This document shows, one piece after another, positions 17,071 through 26,433 of a DNA stretch of 64,000 nt. Origin of the DNA: Streptomyces sp. NBC_01481 (GTDB lineage Bacteria; Actinomycetota; Actinomycetes; Streptomycetales; Streptomycetaceae); contig NZ_JAPEPT010000005.1 of the NCBI RefSeq assembly GCF_026339995.1, positions 1-64,000 of the forward strand, given 5' to 3'. Positions within the stretch are counted from its first letter, which is position 1. Each line of letters begins with the position of its first letter. Both the position numbers and the translations under genes were made by a program. The notes under the pieces are model-generated. The model ran no database searches and had not been told where the DNA came from. It saw nothing but the letters and a program-made list of their open reading frames with translations.

Positions 17071-17985
17071 ATGCAACTAGTACGACAAAAGGAAAATAAG
17101 CATGGAAAGTGGGCCCGAATGGTCCTCACCGTGCTCATGGTCGCCGCCATCGGCTCCGGATGTGCCGCCGAGTCGTGGGACGACCCCGGCGGCTCGCCCG
17201 CCGCCCCCGGTCGGCAGGCCGGACCGGCAGGCGCGCTCTCCGCGTACGTGGAGAAGGTGAAGCGTGCCCAGGCCGTACGGGCCGTCGCCGCCAAGAAATG
17301 GGGCCTGGCCAAGACGCCGCTCGCCGCGCCCCCGCCGCCCGGCGCCAAGCCGAAGATCACCACCCGCAAGGGCTTCGAGGTCGACGGCGGCGAGTCCTTG
17401 CCACCGGTCTTCACGACCGTGCCGGTGAAGGAGAAGATTGTCTTCCTGACGATCGACGACGGTGCGGAGAAGGACCCCGCTCTTCTCCGGATGATGAGCG
17501 ATCTTCAGATCCCGTACAGCGCCTTCCTCAGCGACTACCTGATCAGCAGCAACTACGGCTACTTCAAGCAGATGCAGGACCGAGGCGTCTCGCTGCACAA
17601 CCACACCCTCAACCACCGCTATCTGCGCGGACTTTCGTACGCCCAGCAGAAGCACGAGATCTGCGACCAGCAGACCAAGCTCGAGAAGCGGTACGGAATC
17701 AGGCCCCCGCTCTTCCGCCCGCCGTACGGCAGCTACAACGAGGACACGCTGCGCATCGCCCGGTCGTGCGGCATCAAAGCCATTCCCCTGTGGGCGGCCG
17801 AGGCGTTTCCCGATCGCATGGAGTGGCGCGAGCTGGACCGGGACCTGCACCCCGGCGACATCATCCTCACCCACTTCCGTGGCCGCAAAGACTGGAAGGG
17901 CAGCATGCCGGACATGATTCGGCGGGTGATGAAGACGGTCACCGACAAGGGCTACGCCGTGGCCAAGCTGGAGGACTACGTATGA
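17071..17985 (+). CDS. Polysaccharide deacetylase, NodB family, secreted/lipoprotein (304 aa)
   Basis: Predicted metal-dependent deacetylase acting on an extracellular N-acetyl sugar polymer such as peptidoglycan. The N-terminus has a basic stretch, a hydrophobic segment (MVLTVLMVAAIGSGC) and a cysteine that could be lipidated, although the lipobox is not classical. NodB motifs are complete: TIDDG (Asp129, Asp130), HTLNH (His178, His182), RPPYGSYN and ILTHFR. The ATG at 17071 has no good RBS. The stop overlaps the start of a second, degenerate homologue (ATGA), so the two are co-translated. Confidence 0.9.
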   Translation: MQLVRQKENKHGKWARMVLTVLMVAAIGSGCAAESWDDPGGSPAAPGRQAGPAGALSAYVEKVKRAQAVRAVAAKKWGLAKTPLAAPPPPGAKPKITTRKGFEVDGGESLPPVFTTVPVKEKIVFLTIDDGAEKDPALLRMMSDLQIPYSAFLSDYLISSNYGYFKQMQDRGVSLHNHTLNHRYLRGLSYAQQKHEICDQQTKLEKRYGIRPPLFRPPYGSYNEDTLRIARSCGIKAIPLWAAEAFPDRMEWRELDRDLHPGDIILTHFRGRKDWKGSMPDMIRRVMKTVTDKGYAVAKLEDYV

Positions 17986-18635
17986 GGCAGTCGCACCGGC
18001 TGCTGGCCGGGCTGCTGGCGGCCGGTGCGCTCCTCACCGCGGGGTGCGCCCAGTCGGTCGACCCGATCGAGCGCCTCGGGCGCAAGGCCGCGCGGCAGGT
18101 CACTCCAGGTACGGGTGCGCCACGGTCCGCGGCGCACAGGCGGTGGGGGCTGGCCGGACCGCTCGCCCGCGCGCCCCAGCCGCCCGCACGCAAGTTCTCG
18201 GCGGCGTATGTCGTGGACCATGTGCCGACCCGCGACAAGGTTGTCTTCCTCGCCGTCGACGCGGGTGGGGCGCCCGATCCGCGGTTTGTGCGGATGACGG
18301 GCGAACTGAGGCTGCCGGTCAGCCTGTTCCGCGCCGAGGGGCGGCCCGATCTGTCCACGCTCCCGTACGAGGGACAGCGCGCCGAGATCTGCGGGCAGCG
18401 CCGCAGCCGCCTGTTCCACCCGCCCCACGGTGCGTACAACGCGGACACGCTGCGGGCCGCAGCCGACTGCGGGGTCAGTGCGTTGGTGCTCGGCCGGGAG
18501 TTCGGTGAGTACGCGCTGGGCGAACGGCTGCGGCCCGGCGACATCCTCAGGGCGGATGCCGGCGCGGCGAGGGCGCTGCTGCGCCGTATCCAGGAGCAGG
18601 GGTATGCGGTGGGGCGACTGGAGGACTGCGTTTGA
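17982..18635 (+). CDS. Degenerate NodB-like lipoprotein, probable pseudo-deacetylase (217 aa)
   Basis: Paralogue of the preceding enzyme, shorter by about 90 residues. It has a signal peptide ending in LLTAGC. The catalytic motif TIDDG is replaced by AVDAGG, the HxxxH metal motif is deleted together with its surroundings, and RPPYGSYN is reduced to HPPHGAYN. The segments YEGQRAEICGQ and DTLRAAADCG align with YAQQKHEICDQ and DTLRIARSCG of the neighbour, so homology is clear. Catalysis is not expected. The frame is intact and starts on an ATGA overlap, so it looks maintained rather than decayed. Confidence 0.82.
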   Translation: MRQSHRLLAGLLAAGALLTAGCAQSVDPIERLGRKAARQVTPGTGAPRSAAHRRWGLAGPLARAPQPPARKFSAAYVVDHVPTRDKVVFLAVDAGGAPDPRFVRMTGELRLPVSLFRAEGRPDLSTLPYEGQRAEICGQRRSRLFHPPHGAYNADTLRAAADCGVSALVLGREFGEYALGERLRPGDILRADAGAARALLRRIQEQGYAVGRLEDCV

Positions 18636-18717
18636 CCTGGCGCCGCCCGGGCGGCGGAACCCTGGCATCGGCGGCGGCGTTGTCCGTACCGGGACCGCAC
18701 CGCGGCGCACCGGTGAA

Positions 18718-18744
18718 TTGGCACTCCGCTTGACCGAGTGCTAA
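18718..18744. promoter_or_regulatory. CIRCE element 1 (HrcA operator)
   Basis: TTGGCACTC-N9-GAGTGCTAA matches the CIRCE consensus TTAGCACTC-N9-GAGTGCTAA with one mismatch. It overlaps the -35 box TTGACC at 18730, so HrcA binding would block the groES promoter. Confidence 0.92.
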
Positions 18745-18757
18745 TCGCAGTCATAGT
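18730..18757 (+). promoter_or_regulatory. Promoter of groES-groEL1
   Basis: -35 TTGACC (18730-18735) and -10 CATAGT (18752-18757) are separated by 16 bp. The -35 lies in the spacer of CIRCE 1; CIRCE 2 lies just downstream in the 5' untranslated region. Confidence 0.7.
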
Positions 18758-18764
18758 CTCGGGT

Positions 18765-18791
18765 CTGGCACTCCCCACTGGAGAGTGCCAA
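18765..18791. promoter_or_regulatory. CIRCE element 2 (HrcA operator)
   Basis: CTGGCACTC-N9-GAGTGCCAA, a near-consensus CIRCE with the same 9-bp spacing, downstream of the predicted -10. Two operators bracket the promoter, as expected for tight heat-shock repression. Confidence 0.88.
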
Positions 18792-18889
18792 CGCAGCGAC
18801 GGGCAGGTCCGGCACCCGCGACGACGGATCCACCTGGTCGCCACCCAGACAGTTAACCCCGTGAGATCTCCGAAGGGGGAGGTCGGATC

Positions 18890-19198
18890 GTGACGACCGC
18901 CAGCTCCAAGGTTGCCATCAAGCCGCTCGAGGACCGCATTGTGGTCCAGCCGCTCGACGCCGAGCAGACCACGGCCTCTGGCCTGGTCATCCCGGACACC
19001 GCGAAGGAGAAGCCCCAGGAGGGCGTCGTCCTTGCCGTGGGCCCGGGCCGCTTCGAGAACGGCGAGCGTCTTCCGCTCGACGTCAAGACCGGCGACGTCG
19101 TGCTGTACAGCAAGTACGGCGGCACCGAGGTGAAGTACAACGGCGAGGAATACCTCGTCCTCTCGGCTCGCGACGTGCTCGCGATCGTCGAGAAGTAA
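18890..19198 (+). CDS. groES: Co-chaperonin GroES (102 aa)
   Basis: 10-kDa heptameric lid of the GroEL chaperonin. KVAIKPLEDRIVVQPLDAEQ, the mobile-loop region TTASGLVIPDTAKEKPQEG and the C-terminal EEYLVLSARDVLAIVEK are characteristic. GTG start with a purine-rich AAGGGGGAGG upstream. groEL1 follows after 94 bp; regulation by HrcA is indicated by the two upstream CIRCE elements. Confidence 0.97.
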   Translation: MTTASSKVAIKPLEDRIVVQPLDAEQTTASGLVIPDTAKEKPQEGVVLAVGPGRFENGERLPLDVKTGDVVLYSKYGGTEVKYNGEEYLVLSARDVLAIVEK

Positions 19199-19292
19199 TT
19201 CACCCACGTTTTTGATCTGCGCCCCTGGCCCCCGCACTGAAGTAGCCGGGTGCCCAGGGGCGCAGTTCGTTTGAGAGGACAGAGAAGCTCCC

Positions 19293-20921
<1,629 letters not shown>

Positions 20922-20943
20922 CGTGTGACGTCGTACGAGGTGC

Positions 20944-20984
20944 GAAGGCCCCGGTTCCCGCCACTGGCGGGAACCGGGGCCTTC
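20944..20984 (+). terminator. Terminator after groEL1
   Basis: Two 20-nt perfect arms, beginning GAAGGCCCCGG and ending CCGGGGCCTTC, around a single central base. It separates groEL1 from the convergent ester-cyclase-like gene and can act in both directions. Confidence 0.85.
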
Positions 20985-21032
20985 ACCGTTCCGGTCTGCG
21001 TCGTACCGGTGTCCGGCCGAGCGTGTGCGGCC

Positions 21033-21728
21033 TCAGCCGATGGCGCCGAGCTGGCGCATCAGGCCCATGAGGTCCTCGTGCCACCAGCCTTCCTGGATCT
21101 TGTCGTTCTTGAACCGGAAGATCGTGGTGCCGGTCATCGTGCACTGCCTGCCCGTGGGCGCGATCCCCATGAATTCGCCCTTGTGGGTGCCGGTCCAGGT
21201 CCACAGGGTCACGACGTCGTCGCCCTCGCAGATCTGCCGGTCGAGATCGAAGGTGAAGTCGAAGGCGGCCCGCCACTGGCTGACATCGCGGCGGATTCCG
21301 TCGGACCCGACCACGGTTTCCTCTTCCTTGGCGACGTCGTGGTCGGCGTAGTCGGCCGCGAACAGCTCGTCAATGGCGTCGAGGTTGCCCCCCACGGCGA
21401 CCTCGTGGAAGAACCGCCGGGAAGTTGCCTGGTTCAACTGCTCGTCGCGGACCACATCGAGGTCCGTGAAGGTGGGCATGCCGTCGCAGAGCGCCACCAT
21501 CTCCTGGAAGATCCGGTCGGTCTCCGGAAGCTTTGAGTTCGCCATCGCCTCTTCGTACGAAGGGAATTCGACGATCTCGACGAGGTGGGAGCCATCGGTG
21601 CGGTCTTTGCCGATGAGGCTGTGCGTCGCGGTCCGCTTGCCCTTGGTCTGTTCGACCCATTTGTCCATGAGCCGGTCCATCTCGTCGAACCGCTCGGTCT
21701 TGCAGTCGATTATCTGTACGAATTTCAT
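21033..21728 (-). CDS. Ester cyclase-like SnoaL-domain protein with N-terminal ferredoxin-like domain (231 aa)
   Basis: Two domains. The N-terminal part (about 1-95, starting MKFVQIIDCKTERFDEMDRL, then VEIVEFPSYEEAMANSKLPET) looks like an antibiotic-biosynthesis-monooxygenase-type dimeric alpha/beta barrel. The C-terminal part (about 100-231) matches the SnoaL-like fold: NQATSRRFFHEVAVGGNLDAIDELFAADYADHD and VTLWTWTGTHKGEFMGIAPTGR. The substrate is unknown. ATG at 21728 follows GGGAGACGCG; an upstream ATG at 21746 is less likely. It stands alone between a terminator and the dehydrogenase gene. Confidence 0.8.
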   Translation of the reverse strand: MKFVQIIDCKTERFDEMDRLMDKWVEQTKGKRTATHSLIGKDRTDGSHLVEIVEFPSYEEAMANSKLPETDRIFQEMVALCDGMPTFTDLDVVRDEQLNQATSRRFFHEVAVGGNLDAIDELFAADYADHDVAKEEETVVGSDGIRRDVSQWRAAFDFTFDLDRQICEGDDVVTLWTWTGTHKGEFMGIAPTGRQCTMTGTTIFRFKNDKIQEGWWHEDLMGLMRQLGAIG

Positions 21729-21796
21729 CGCGTCTCCCGGTTCCACGGGTTGGGTGGGATACGTCCAGTTTAGTGAGATTTGGGGATAGTGCCGGT

Positions 21797-22903
21797 TCAG
21801 GCGGAGTGATTCAGGGTCCCCGGATGCACCGGGTCCGCGAAGGGCAGTCCGGCCGCGAACCTCTCCAGTTCGTCGAGGGCCCGGTCCGTCAAACGGTGGA
21901 GTTCATTGCCCAGTGAGCCCGCGATGTGCGGGGTCAGCAGCACATTCGGCAGGGTGTACAACGGCGAGTCGGCGGGCGGGACTTCGGGGTCGGTGACGTC
22001 GAGTACGGCATGCAGTCGGCCCGACACCAGCTCCGCGAGCAGCGCCTGCTCGTCGATCAGCGAGCCGCGCGCGGTGTTGATCAGGGTCGCCCCGTCCGGC
22101 AGCAGCGCGAGGCGGCGCGCGTCGAGCATGTGGTGGGTGGCCGGGAGCTGAGGGGCGTGGATGGTGACGATGTCACTGCGGCCGCAGAGCTCGTCGAGGC
22201 CGGTGGGGACGACGCCCAGTGCGGCGGCCTCGGCTGCGGTGACGTACGGGTCGTGGAGCAGGACCTGCAGATCGAAGGGGCGCAGGAGCTCGATGACGCG
22301 ACGGCCGATCCTGGATGCTCCGACGATACCCACCGTGCGGCGGTAGTTGCCCGCGCTGTCGAGTTCACGCCGCCAGTCGTAGCCGGCGCGCAGTTCCTCG
22401 TAGCGCTTGGCGGAGCGCAGGACGTGCTTGCCGGCGAAGAGGATCGCGGCAAGGGTGTACTCGGCGACGGGCAGGGCATTGGCCGCGGCGGCAGAGGTGA
22501 CCGCGATGCCGCGCTCCCAGCAGGCGTCGGTGATGTGGTGCTTGACGGAGCCCGCCGCGTGCACGACCGCGCGCAGGCGAGGTGCCCGCTCGAGGACTTC
22601 GCGCGTCAGCGGGGTGGCGCCCCAGCAGGTGAACAGGACATCGGCCTCGGCGAGGGCGGCGGCGACGGCGGGCGTGGGGGCGGCGAGGTCGTGGGCGATC
22701 AGCCGCGGATCGCTGCGGGCGAGCGTGGCGAGGCGGTCGCGATGGCGGTCGGCGAACAGGCGCTCGGCGATGCCGGGGCCCATGGCGAGCAGGACGGCGG
22801 GGCGCTGCGCGGCGCGCATCGTGAGGCGTTCCGTGGCGCGTTCGACGGGGACGCGGCGCTCGCCGGGGTTGTCCGCCGGGCGATGGTCGGTGGCGTGGCC
22901 CAT
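21797..22903 (-). CDS. D-isomer specific 2-hydroxyacid dehydrogenase family protein (368 aa)
   Basis: NAD(H)-dependent oxidoreductase of the D-2-hydroxyacid dehydrogenase family. The Rossmann motif TVGIVGASRIGRRVIELL has GxSxIG in place of the common GxGxIG. The catalytic Arg lies in INTARGSLID, the Glu in VTDPEVPPADSPL, and the His in TPHIAGS. ATG at 22903 has GGAG at a distance of about 13 nt; an internal ATG at 22819 (MRAAQRPAVLLAM) would start nearer the conserved domain. The substrate is not evident. The sequence upstream (22904-23081) shows no gene. Confidence 0.88.
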   Translation of the reverse strand: MGHATDHRPADNPGERRVPVERATERLTMRAAQRPAVLLAMGPGIAERLFADRHRDRLATLARSDPRLIAHDLAAPTPAVAAALAEADVLFTCWGATPLTREVLERAPRLRAVVHAAGSVKHHITDACWERGIAVTSAAAANALPVAEYTLAAILFAGKHVLRSAKRYEELRAGYDWRRELDSAGNYRRTVGIVGASRIGRRVIELLRPFDLQVLLHDPYVTAAEAAALGVVPTGLDELCGRSDIVTIHAPQLPATHHMLDARRLALLPDGATLINTARGSLIDEQALLAELVSGRLHAVLDVTDPEVPPADSPLYTLPNVLLTPHIAGSLGNELHRLTDRALDELERFAAGLPFADPVHPGTLNHSA

Positions 22904-23081
22904 GGTGGAACTCGAGCTCCTCGTATGCCGCTTGAGGTCACTGGGCGAACGACGAGGCCGACTTGGGCGGACGGCCGCATCACCGGCGAGAAGGAGCACA
23001 CGGCTCGCTTTCGTCGCGACTCCCGAGGCTGCCGTCCGCAGCCGCCGGCCCGACGGCAGCCGTCACACCCCTACCGGGGCC

Positions 23082-23855
23082 CTACTGCGGACCGTACTTC
23101 CGGCCTGTCCTGGACGTGACCCCGCCGATCAGCCCCCGCGGCGCCAGCTTCACCACACCCATCAGCGCCTTGTAGCGAGGGTCCGGAATCGACAGCGACT
23201 TGCCGCGTGCCAGATCCGCCAGCGCGGCCGCCACCAGCTTGTCCGCGTCGAGCCACATCCACCGGGGGATGTTGTCGGTGCCCATTCCGGCCCGCTCATG
23301 GAATTCGGTGCGTACGAAACCGGGGCAGAGCGCCATCAGCCGCACCCCCGACCCCGCCAGATCCCGTGCGGCACCCTGTGTGAACTGCACGACCCACGCC
23401 TTCGACGCGCCATAGGTCCCGCGCGGCACGAACGCGGCCACCGATGCCACATTCACCACGCCGCCACGCCCGCGCTCCCGCATCGCCCCGGTCGCCGCCG
23501 ACGTGAGCCGCAGCACCGCCTCGCAGTGCACCTTCAGCATCGTCAACTCATCGGCCATGGACACTTCCAGAAAGCGCCCCTTGTTCCCGAACCCGGCGTT
23601 GTTGACCAGCAGATCCACCGGATCCGTGCGGTGGGCCAGCCGCTTCTCGACCGCCGCGATGCCCTCGTCCTGCGACAGGTCGGCGGTCAGCACCTCCGCC
23701 TCGATGCCGTGCCGGTCGTGCAGTTCGGTGGCCTGCTCCTGCAGCCGCGCGGTGTCGCGGGCCACCAGCACCAGGTTGTGTCCCTCGGCCGCGAGCCGCC
23801 GCGCGAACGCGGCGCCGATCCCCGCGGTCGCTCCCGTAATCAGTGCAGTCGTCAT
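23082..23855 (-). CDS. Short-chain dehydrogenase/reductase (257 aa)
   Basis: Classical SDR. The cofactor motif ITGATAGIGAAFA is near residue 6, the NNAG motif reads LLVNNAGFGNKG, and the catalytic Ser, Tyr and Lys are in NVASVAAF and YGASK. LVARD after the second strand favours NADP(H). ATG at 23855. The C-terminal part (residues about 215-257) contains LDADKLVAAALADLARGKSLSIPDPRYKALM, common in lipid-acting SDRs of actinobacteria. The MOSC gene begins 75 bp upstream on the same strand. Confidence 0.9.
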   Translation of the reverse strand: MTTALITGATAGIGAAFARRLAAEGHNLVLVARDTARLQEQATELHDRHGIEAEVLTADLSQDEGIAAVEKRLAHRTDPVDLLVNNAGFGNKGRFLEVSMADELTMLKVHCEAVLRLTSAATGAMRERGRGGVVNVASVAAFVPRGTYGASKAWVVQFTQGAARDLAGSGVRLMALCPGFVRTEFHERAGMGTDNIPRWMWLDADKLVAAALADLARGKSLSIPDPRYKALMGVVKLAPRGLIGGVTSRTGRKYGPQ

Positions 23856-23929
23856 AGGCGGCACGTTAGTGCCCCGTGTTCGGGCGCGGCGTACGCGTCC
23901 ACCGTGCCCGCCGCGCCCGGAAACCGGCG

Positions 23930-24598
23930 CTACGCGCTCTGCTTGGCGACGTACTCCCGTGCGGCCCTGAGCAGCTCGGGGTGGAGCGCGTCGCCCGCCG
24001 CGAGCACCTTGGGCAGCAGGGTCCGCTCGGTGGTCTCGGCCCTGAACGCCATGCCGACCGTCACCTCGTGGTCCGGCCGGTGCACGATCTCGATCGGGTC
24101 GCCCGCGCGGATCTCGCCGGGCTCGACGACCCGCAGATACGCGCCGGGCGCGCCCTGCTGGGTGAAGCGCTTGACCCAGCCCTTCTCGCCCAGCCAGCTC
24201 GCGAACGTACGACACGGAATGCGAGCGCTCGTCACTTCGAGCACCAGGCCGTCGCCGATCCGCCAGCGCTCGCCGATCTTCGCCCCGCTCACATCGAGCC
24301 CGCTCGTGGTGAGGTTCTCGCCGAACGCGCCGTTGCCGAGGGGCCGCCCCAACTCCCGCTCCCAGAAGTCGAGATCCTCACGCGCGAACGCGTACACCGC
24401 CTGGTCGGTGCCGCCGTGGTGGCGCAGATCGCAGACCGCGTCCCCCGCGACACCGCCGGCCCCTTCGCCCTTGGGACCGGGGTCGCTCACCCGCACGGCT
24501 CCCTCCACCGGCTGTTTGTCGATGCCGGTCGCGCCGCCCGGTGTGTCGGTGTACTCGACGATCTTCGGCCGGCCCACATTCACGGTCAGAAGCTTCAT
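23930..24598 (-). CDS. MOSC domain-containing protein, YiiM type (222 aa)
   Basis: MOSC domains bind molybdenum-cofactor-related sulfur carriers; YiiM-like members detoxify N-hydroxylated bases or handle sulfur. Features seen are HHGGTDQAVYAFAREDLDFWERELGRPL, GAFGENLTTSGLD and the conserved cysteine in ARIPCRTFASWLG. ATG at 24598, divergent from a LysR gene across 79 bp, a geometry that often indicates control of the enzyme gene by the regulator. The final residues form a helical C-terminus. Confidence 0.88.
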   Translation of the reverse strand: MKLLTVNVGRPKIVEYTDTPGGATGIDKQPVEGAVRVSDPGPKGEGAGGVAGDAVCDLRHHGGTDQAVYAFAREDLDFWERELGRPLGNGAFGENLTTSGLDVSGAKIGERWRIGDGLVLEVTSARIPCRTFASWLGEKGWVKRFTQQGAPGAYLRVVEPGEIRAGDPIEIVHRPDHEVTVGMAFRAETTERTLLPKVLAAGDALHPELLRAAREYVAKQSA

Positions 24599-24677
24599 GG
24601 ACAACACGCTAACCCCCGCTCCCAAAGGAACAAATCAGAAGGAAGGTTCCCCTCCAAGCCTCCCTTATATTCGAAGG

Positions 24678-25568
24678 GTGATCGAAGCCCGTCATCTGAG
24701 AGTTCTGCGCGCCGTGGCCGCCACCGGTTCGTTCTCCGCGGCCGCGCGCCGGCTCGGCTGCACCCAGCCGGCCGTCAGCCAGCAGATGAAGGCACTCGAA
24801 GCATCCGCGGGCACCCCGCTGCTGGTCCGTACGGGTCGTGAGACGCGGCTGACCCAGGCGGGTGAAGTTCTCGTACGCCACGCCTCCGGCATCCTCGCCG
24901 GGCTGACCGCCGCCGAGGAGGAGATCGCCGCCATCGCGGGTCTGCGGGCGGGCCGGGTGCGGCTCGTGTCCTTCCCCAGCGGCAGCTCCACGCTCGTACC
25001 GACCGCGCTCGCCGCGCTGCGCGCGGCCCATCCGGGCACCCGGGTCTCGCTCGTCGAGGCAGAGCCGCCGCGTTCGGTGGAGATGCTGCGCGAGGGCGAC
25101 TGCGATGTGGCGCTCGCCTTCCGGTACGGCTCTGCGGCCGCGGAATGGGACGACCTGGTCGTCCGCCCCCTGCTCGCCGACCGCCTCGTCGGCCTTGTCC
25201 CCGAGGGCCACCGGCTGGCCGGCGCCGAGTCCGTGGCCATCGCGGACCTCGCGGACGAGTCCTGGATCGCGGGCTGTCCGCGCTGTCGCCGCCAGCTCGT
25301 CGAGGTCTGCGAGAAGGCCGGGTTCACGCCCCGGATCGACTTCGCCACGGACGACCATCCGGCCGTGATCGGCCTGGTTGCCGCGGGTCTCGGCGTGGCG
25401 GTGCTGCCCGGACTCGCGATGGAGTCCGTACGGCTGAAGGGTGCACGGACCGTCACCGTGGAGCCGTCCGTCCAGCGCGAGATCGTCGCGCTCACGCTGC
25501 CGGATCTGGCCCAGGTCCCTGCGGTCGCCGCCACGCTCGATCAGCTGGCCCTGGCCGCGCCCCGCTGA
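24678..25568 (+). CDS. LysR-family transcriptional regulator (296 aa)
   Basis: The N-terminal winged helix-turn-helix is clear: LRVLRAVAATGSFSAAARRLGCTQPAVSQQMKALEA. The effector-binding domain spans about residues 88-290, with GCPRCRRQLVEVC carrying three nearby cysteines in the region that lines the ligand cleft. The GTG at 24678 is the start; the frame is open for more than 2 kb upstream but without similarity. It is divergent from the MOSC gene, its most probable target. The ligand is unknown. Confidence 0.92.
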   Translation: MIEARHLRVLRAVAATGSFSAAARRLGCTQPAVSQQMKALEASAGTPLLVRTGRETRLTQAGEVLVRHASGILAGLTAAEEEIAAIAGLRAGRVRLVSFPSGSSTLVPTALAALRAAHPGTRVSLVEAEPPRSVEMLREGDCDVALAFRYGSAAAEWDDLVVRPLLADRLVGLVPEGHRLAGAESVAIADLADESWIAGCPRCRRQLVEVCEKAGFTPRIDFATDDHPAVIGLVAAGLGVAVLPGLAMESVRLKGARTVTVEPSVQREIVALTLPDLAQVPAVAATLDQLALAAPR

Positions 25569-25643
25569 CCGGACCACCCCCGCCGAAGAGCCGGACGGGG
25601 GTGGTGCAGGAACGTTTCTTCGAACTTTTCCCCAGTGCGGGCG

Positions 25644-25967
25644 TCAGCTCCGCGCCGGTCCTCCCACGCTGGTCGCCGGGATCAGGCGATGTCGCGCACG
25701 CCCCATCAGCTCCTCCCGCTCGTCCTCCGTCAGTCCACCCCACACGCCGTACGGCTCCCGCACCGCCAGCGCGTGCGCCGCGCACTCCGCTCGTACCGGG
25801 CACCTCATGCAGACCTCTTTCGCCGAGTTCTCGCGCGCACTTCGTGCGGCTCCCCGCTCGCCCTCGGGGTGGAAGAAGAGCGAACTGTCCACCCCGCGGC
25901 AGGCGGCGAGGAGCTGCCAGTCCCACAAATCGGCGTTGGGTCCGGGAAGGCGGGAGAAATCTGCCAT
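25644..25967 (-). CDS. whiD: WhiB-family iron-sulfur regulator WhiD (107 aa)
   Basis: Developmental transcription factor required for late sporulation and spore maturation in Streptomyces; it carries a 4Fe-4S cluster and binds region 4 of the principal sigma factor. Cysteines 23, 53, 56 and 62 give the C-x29-C-x2-C-x5-C pattern, followed by the WhiB turn GVWGG and the basic tail RARHRL. The beginning MADFSRLPGPNADLWDWQLLAACRG matches WhiD as I know it from S. coelicolor. It is divergent from bldM, as in S. coelicolor. No TTA codon is present. AGGGGA lies 9 nt before the ATG. Confidence 0.95.
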   Translation of the reverse strand: MADFSRLPGPNADLWDWQLLAACRGVDSSLFFHPEGERGAARSARENSAKEVCMRCPVRAECAAHALAVREPYGVWGGLTEDEREELMGRARHRLIPATSVGGPARS

Positions 25968-26100
25968 AGCGCATGTCCCCTTGAAACCGTACTGAGTGGA
26001 TACAGGTCAGGTAGCGCACGAGCGGGATGCGGGCAGGATCCGGAGCGGGATCCGAGCCGTATCCGGCACCCGTCCGGCACCCGCGTGTGCCTCACGACCG

Positions 26101-26125
26101 TACATCTACTGTCTAAGTAGATGTA
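26101..26125. promoter_or_regulatory. 9-bp inverted repeat upstream of whiD
   Basis: Arms TACATCTAC and GTAGATGTA with a 7-bp loop, about 135 bp before the whiD ATG in an AT-rich stretch. Candidate operator; not a match to a regulator site I can name with confidence. Confidence 0.5.
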
Positions 26126-26199
26126 AATATGACTCATTGCGAATCTAGCTACAGACACCGCAAAAAGGGAAGAAAAGCAGCTAAATGGGGCATAGGTTC

Positions 26200-26222
26200 C
26201 AGGTGAAACGCTCCATCACCTG
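26200..26222. promoter_or_regulatory. 7-bp inverted repeat, candidate operator between whiD and bldM
   Basis: CAGGTGA-N9-TCACCTG. TCACC/GGTGA half-sites resemble those reported for BldD-type regulators, and bldM is a known BldD target, but the arrangement differs from the short BldD box; the regulator is therefore open. Confidence 0.45.
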
Positions 26223-26280
26223 CAGTGCTCTCCTCCGCGCACGGCCCCTCACATAGAGTGCTGAAGGCGGAAGTCCGACC

Positions 26281-26308
26281 CGTAACTCTTTCGAGTGACC
26301 GTCGTTGA
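26281..26308 (+). promoter_or_regulatory. Sigma-BldN-dependent promoter of bldM
   Basis: -35 CGTAAC (26281-26286) and -10 CGTTGA (26303-26308) with 16-bp spacing. This is the sigma-BldN consensus known from S. coelicolor and S. venezuelae, where bldM is a direct BldN target. The start codon is 126 bp downstream. Confidence 0.88.
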
Positions 26309-26433
26309 GAGTGCGGAGGCGGTTGAAAGAACAAGCGCTAGGGCACATGTCCGAGAGCGTTCAACCGCACAGGTGACGAAACGTACCCAGCCTGGAGGCT
26401 CAAGGTGACGCGCATCAGCTGCGGAGGGCGGCC

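Larger units (their letters stand above)
25968..26433. other. whiD-bldM divergent regulatory region (466 bp, no gene)
   Basis: The spacer is much more AT-rich than its surroundings between 26101 and 26190. It holds two inverted repeats (26101-26125, 26200-26222) and a sigma-BldN-type promoter (26281-26308). The whiD promoter or promoters must lie in the left part, on the minus strand; I do not see an unambiguous -35/-10 pair. No protein-coding potential is visible. Confidence 0.75.

Noticed and set aside
22407..25568. A continuous 1053-codon frame
   Set aside because: The LysR gene occupies the 3' end from 24678; upstream codons are antisense to the dehydrogenase, SDR and MOSC genes with biased, low-complexity composition.
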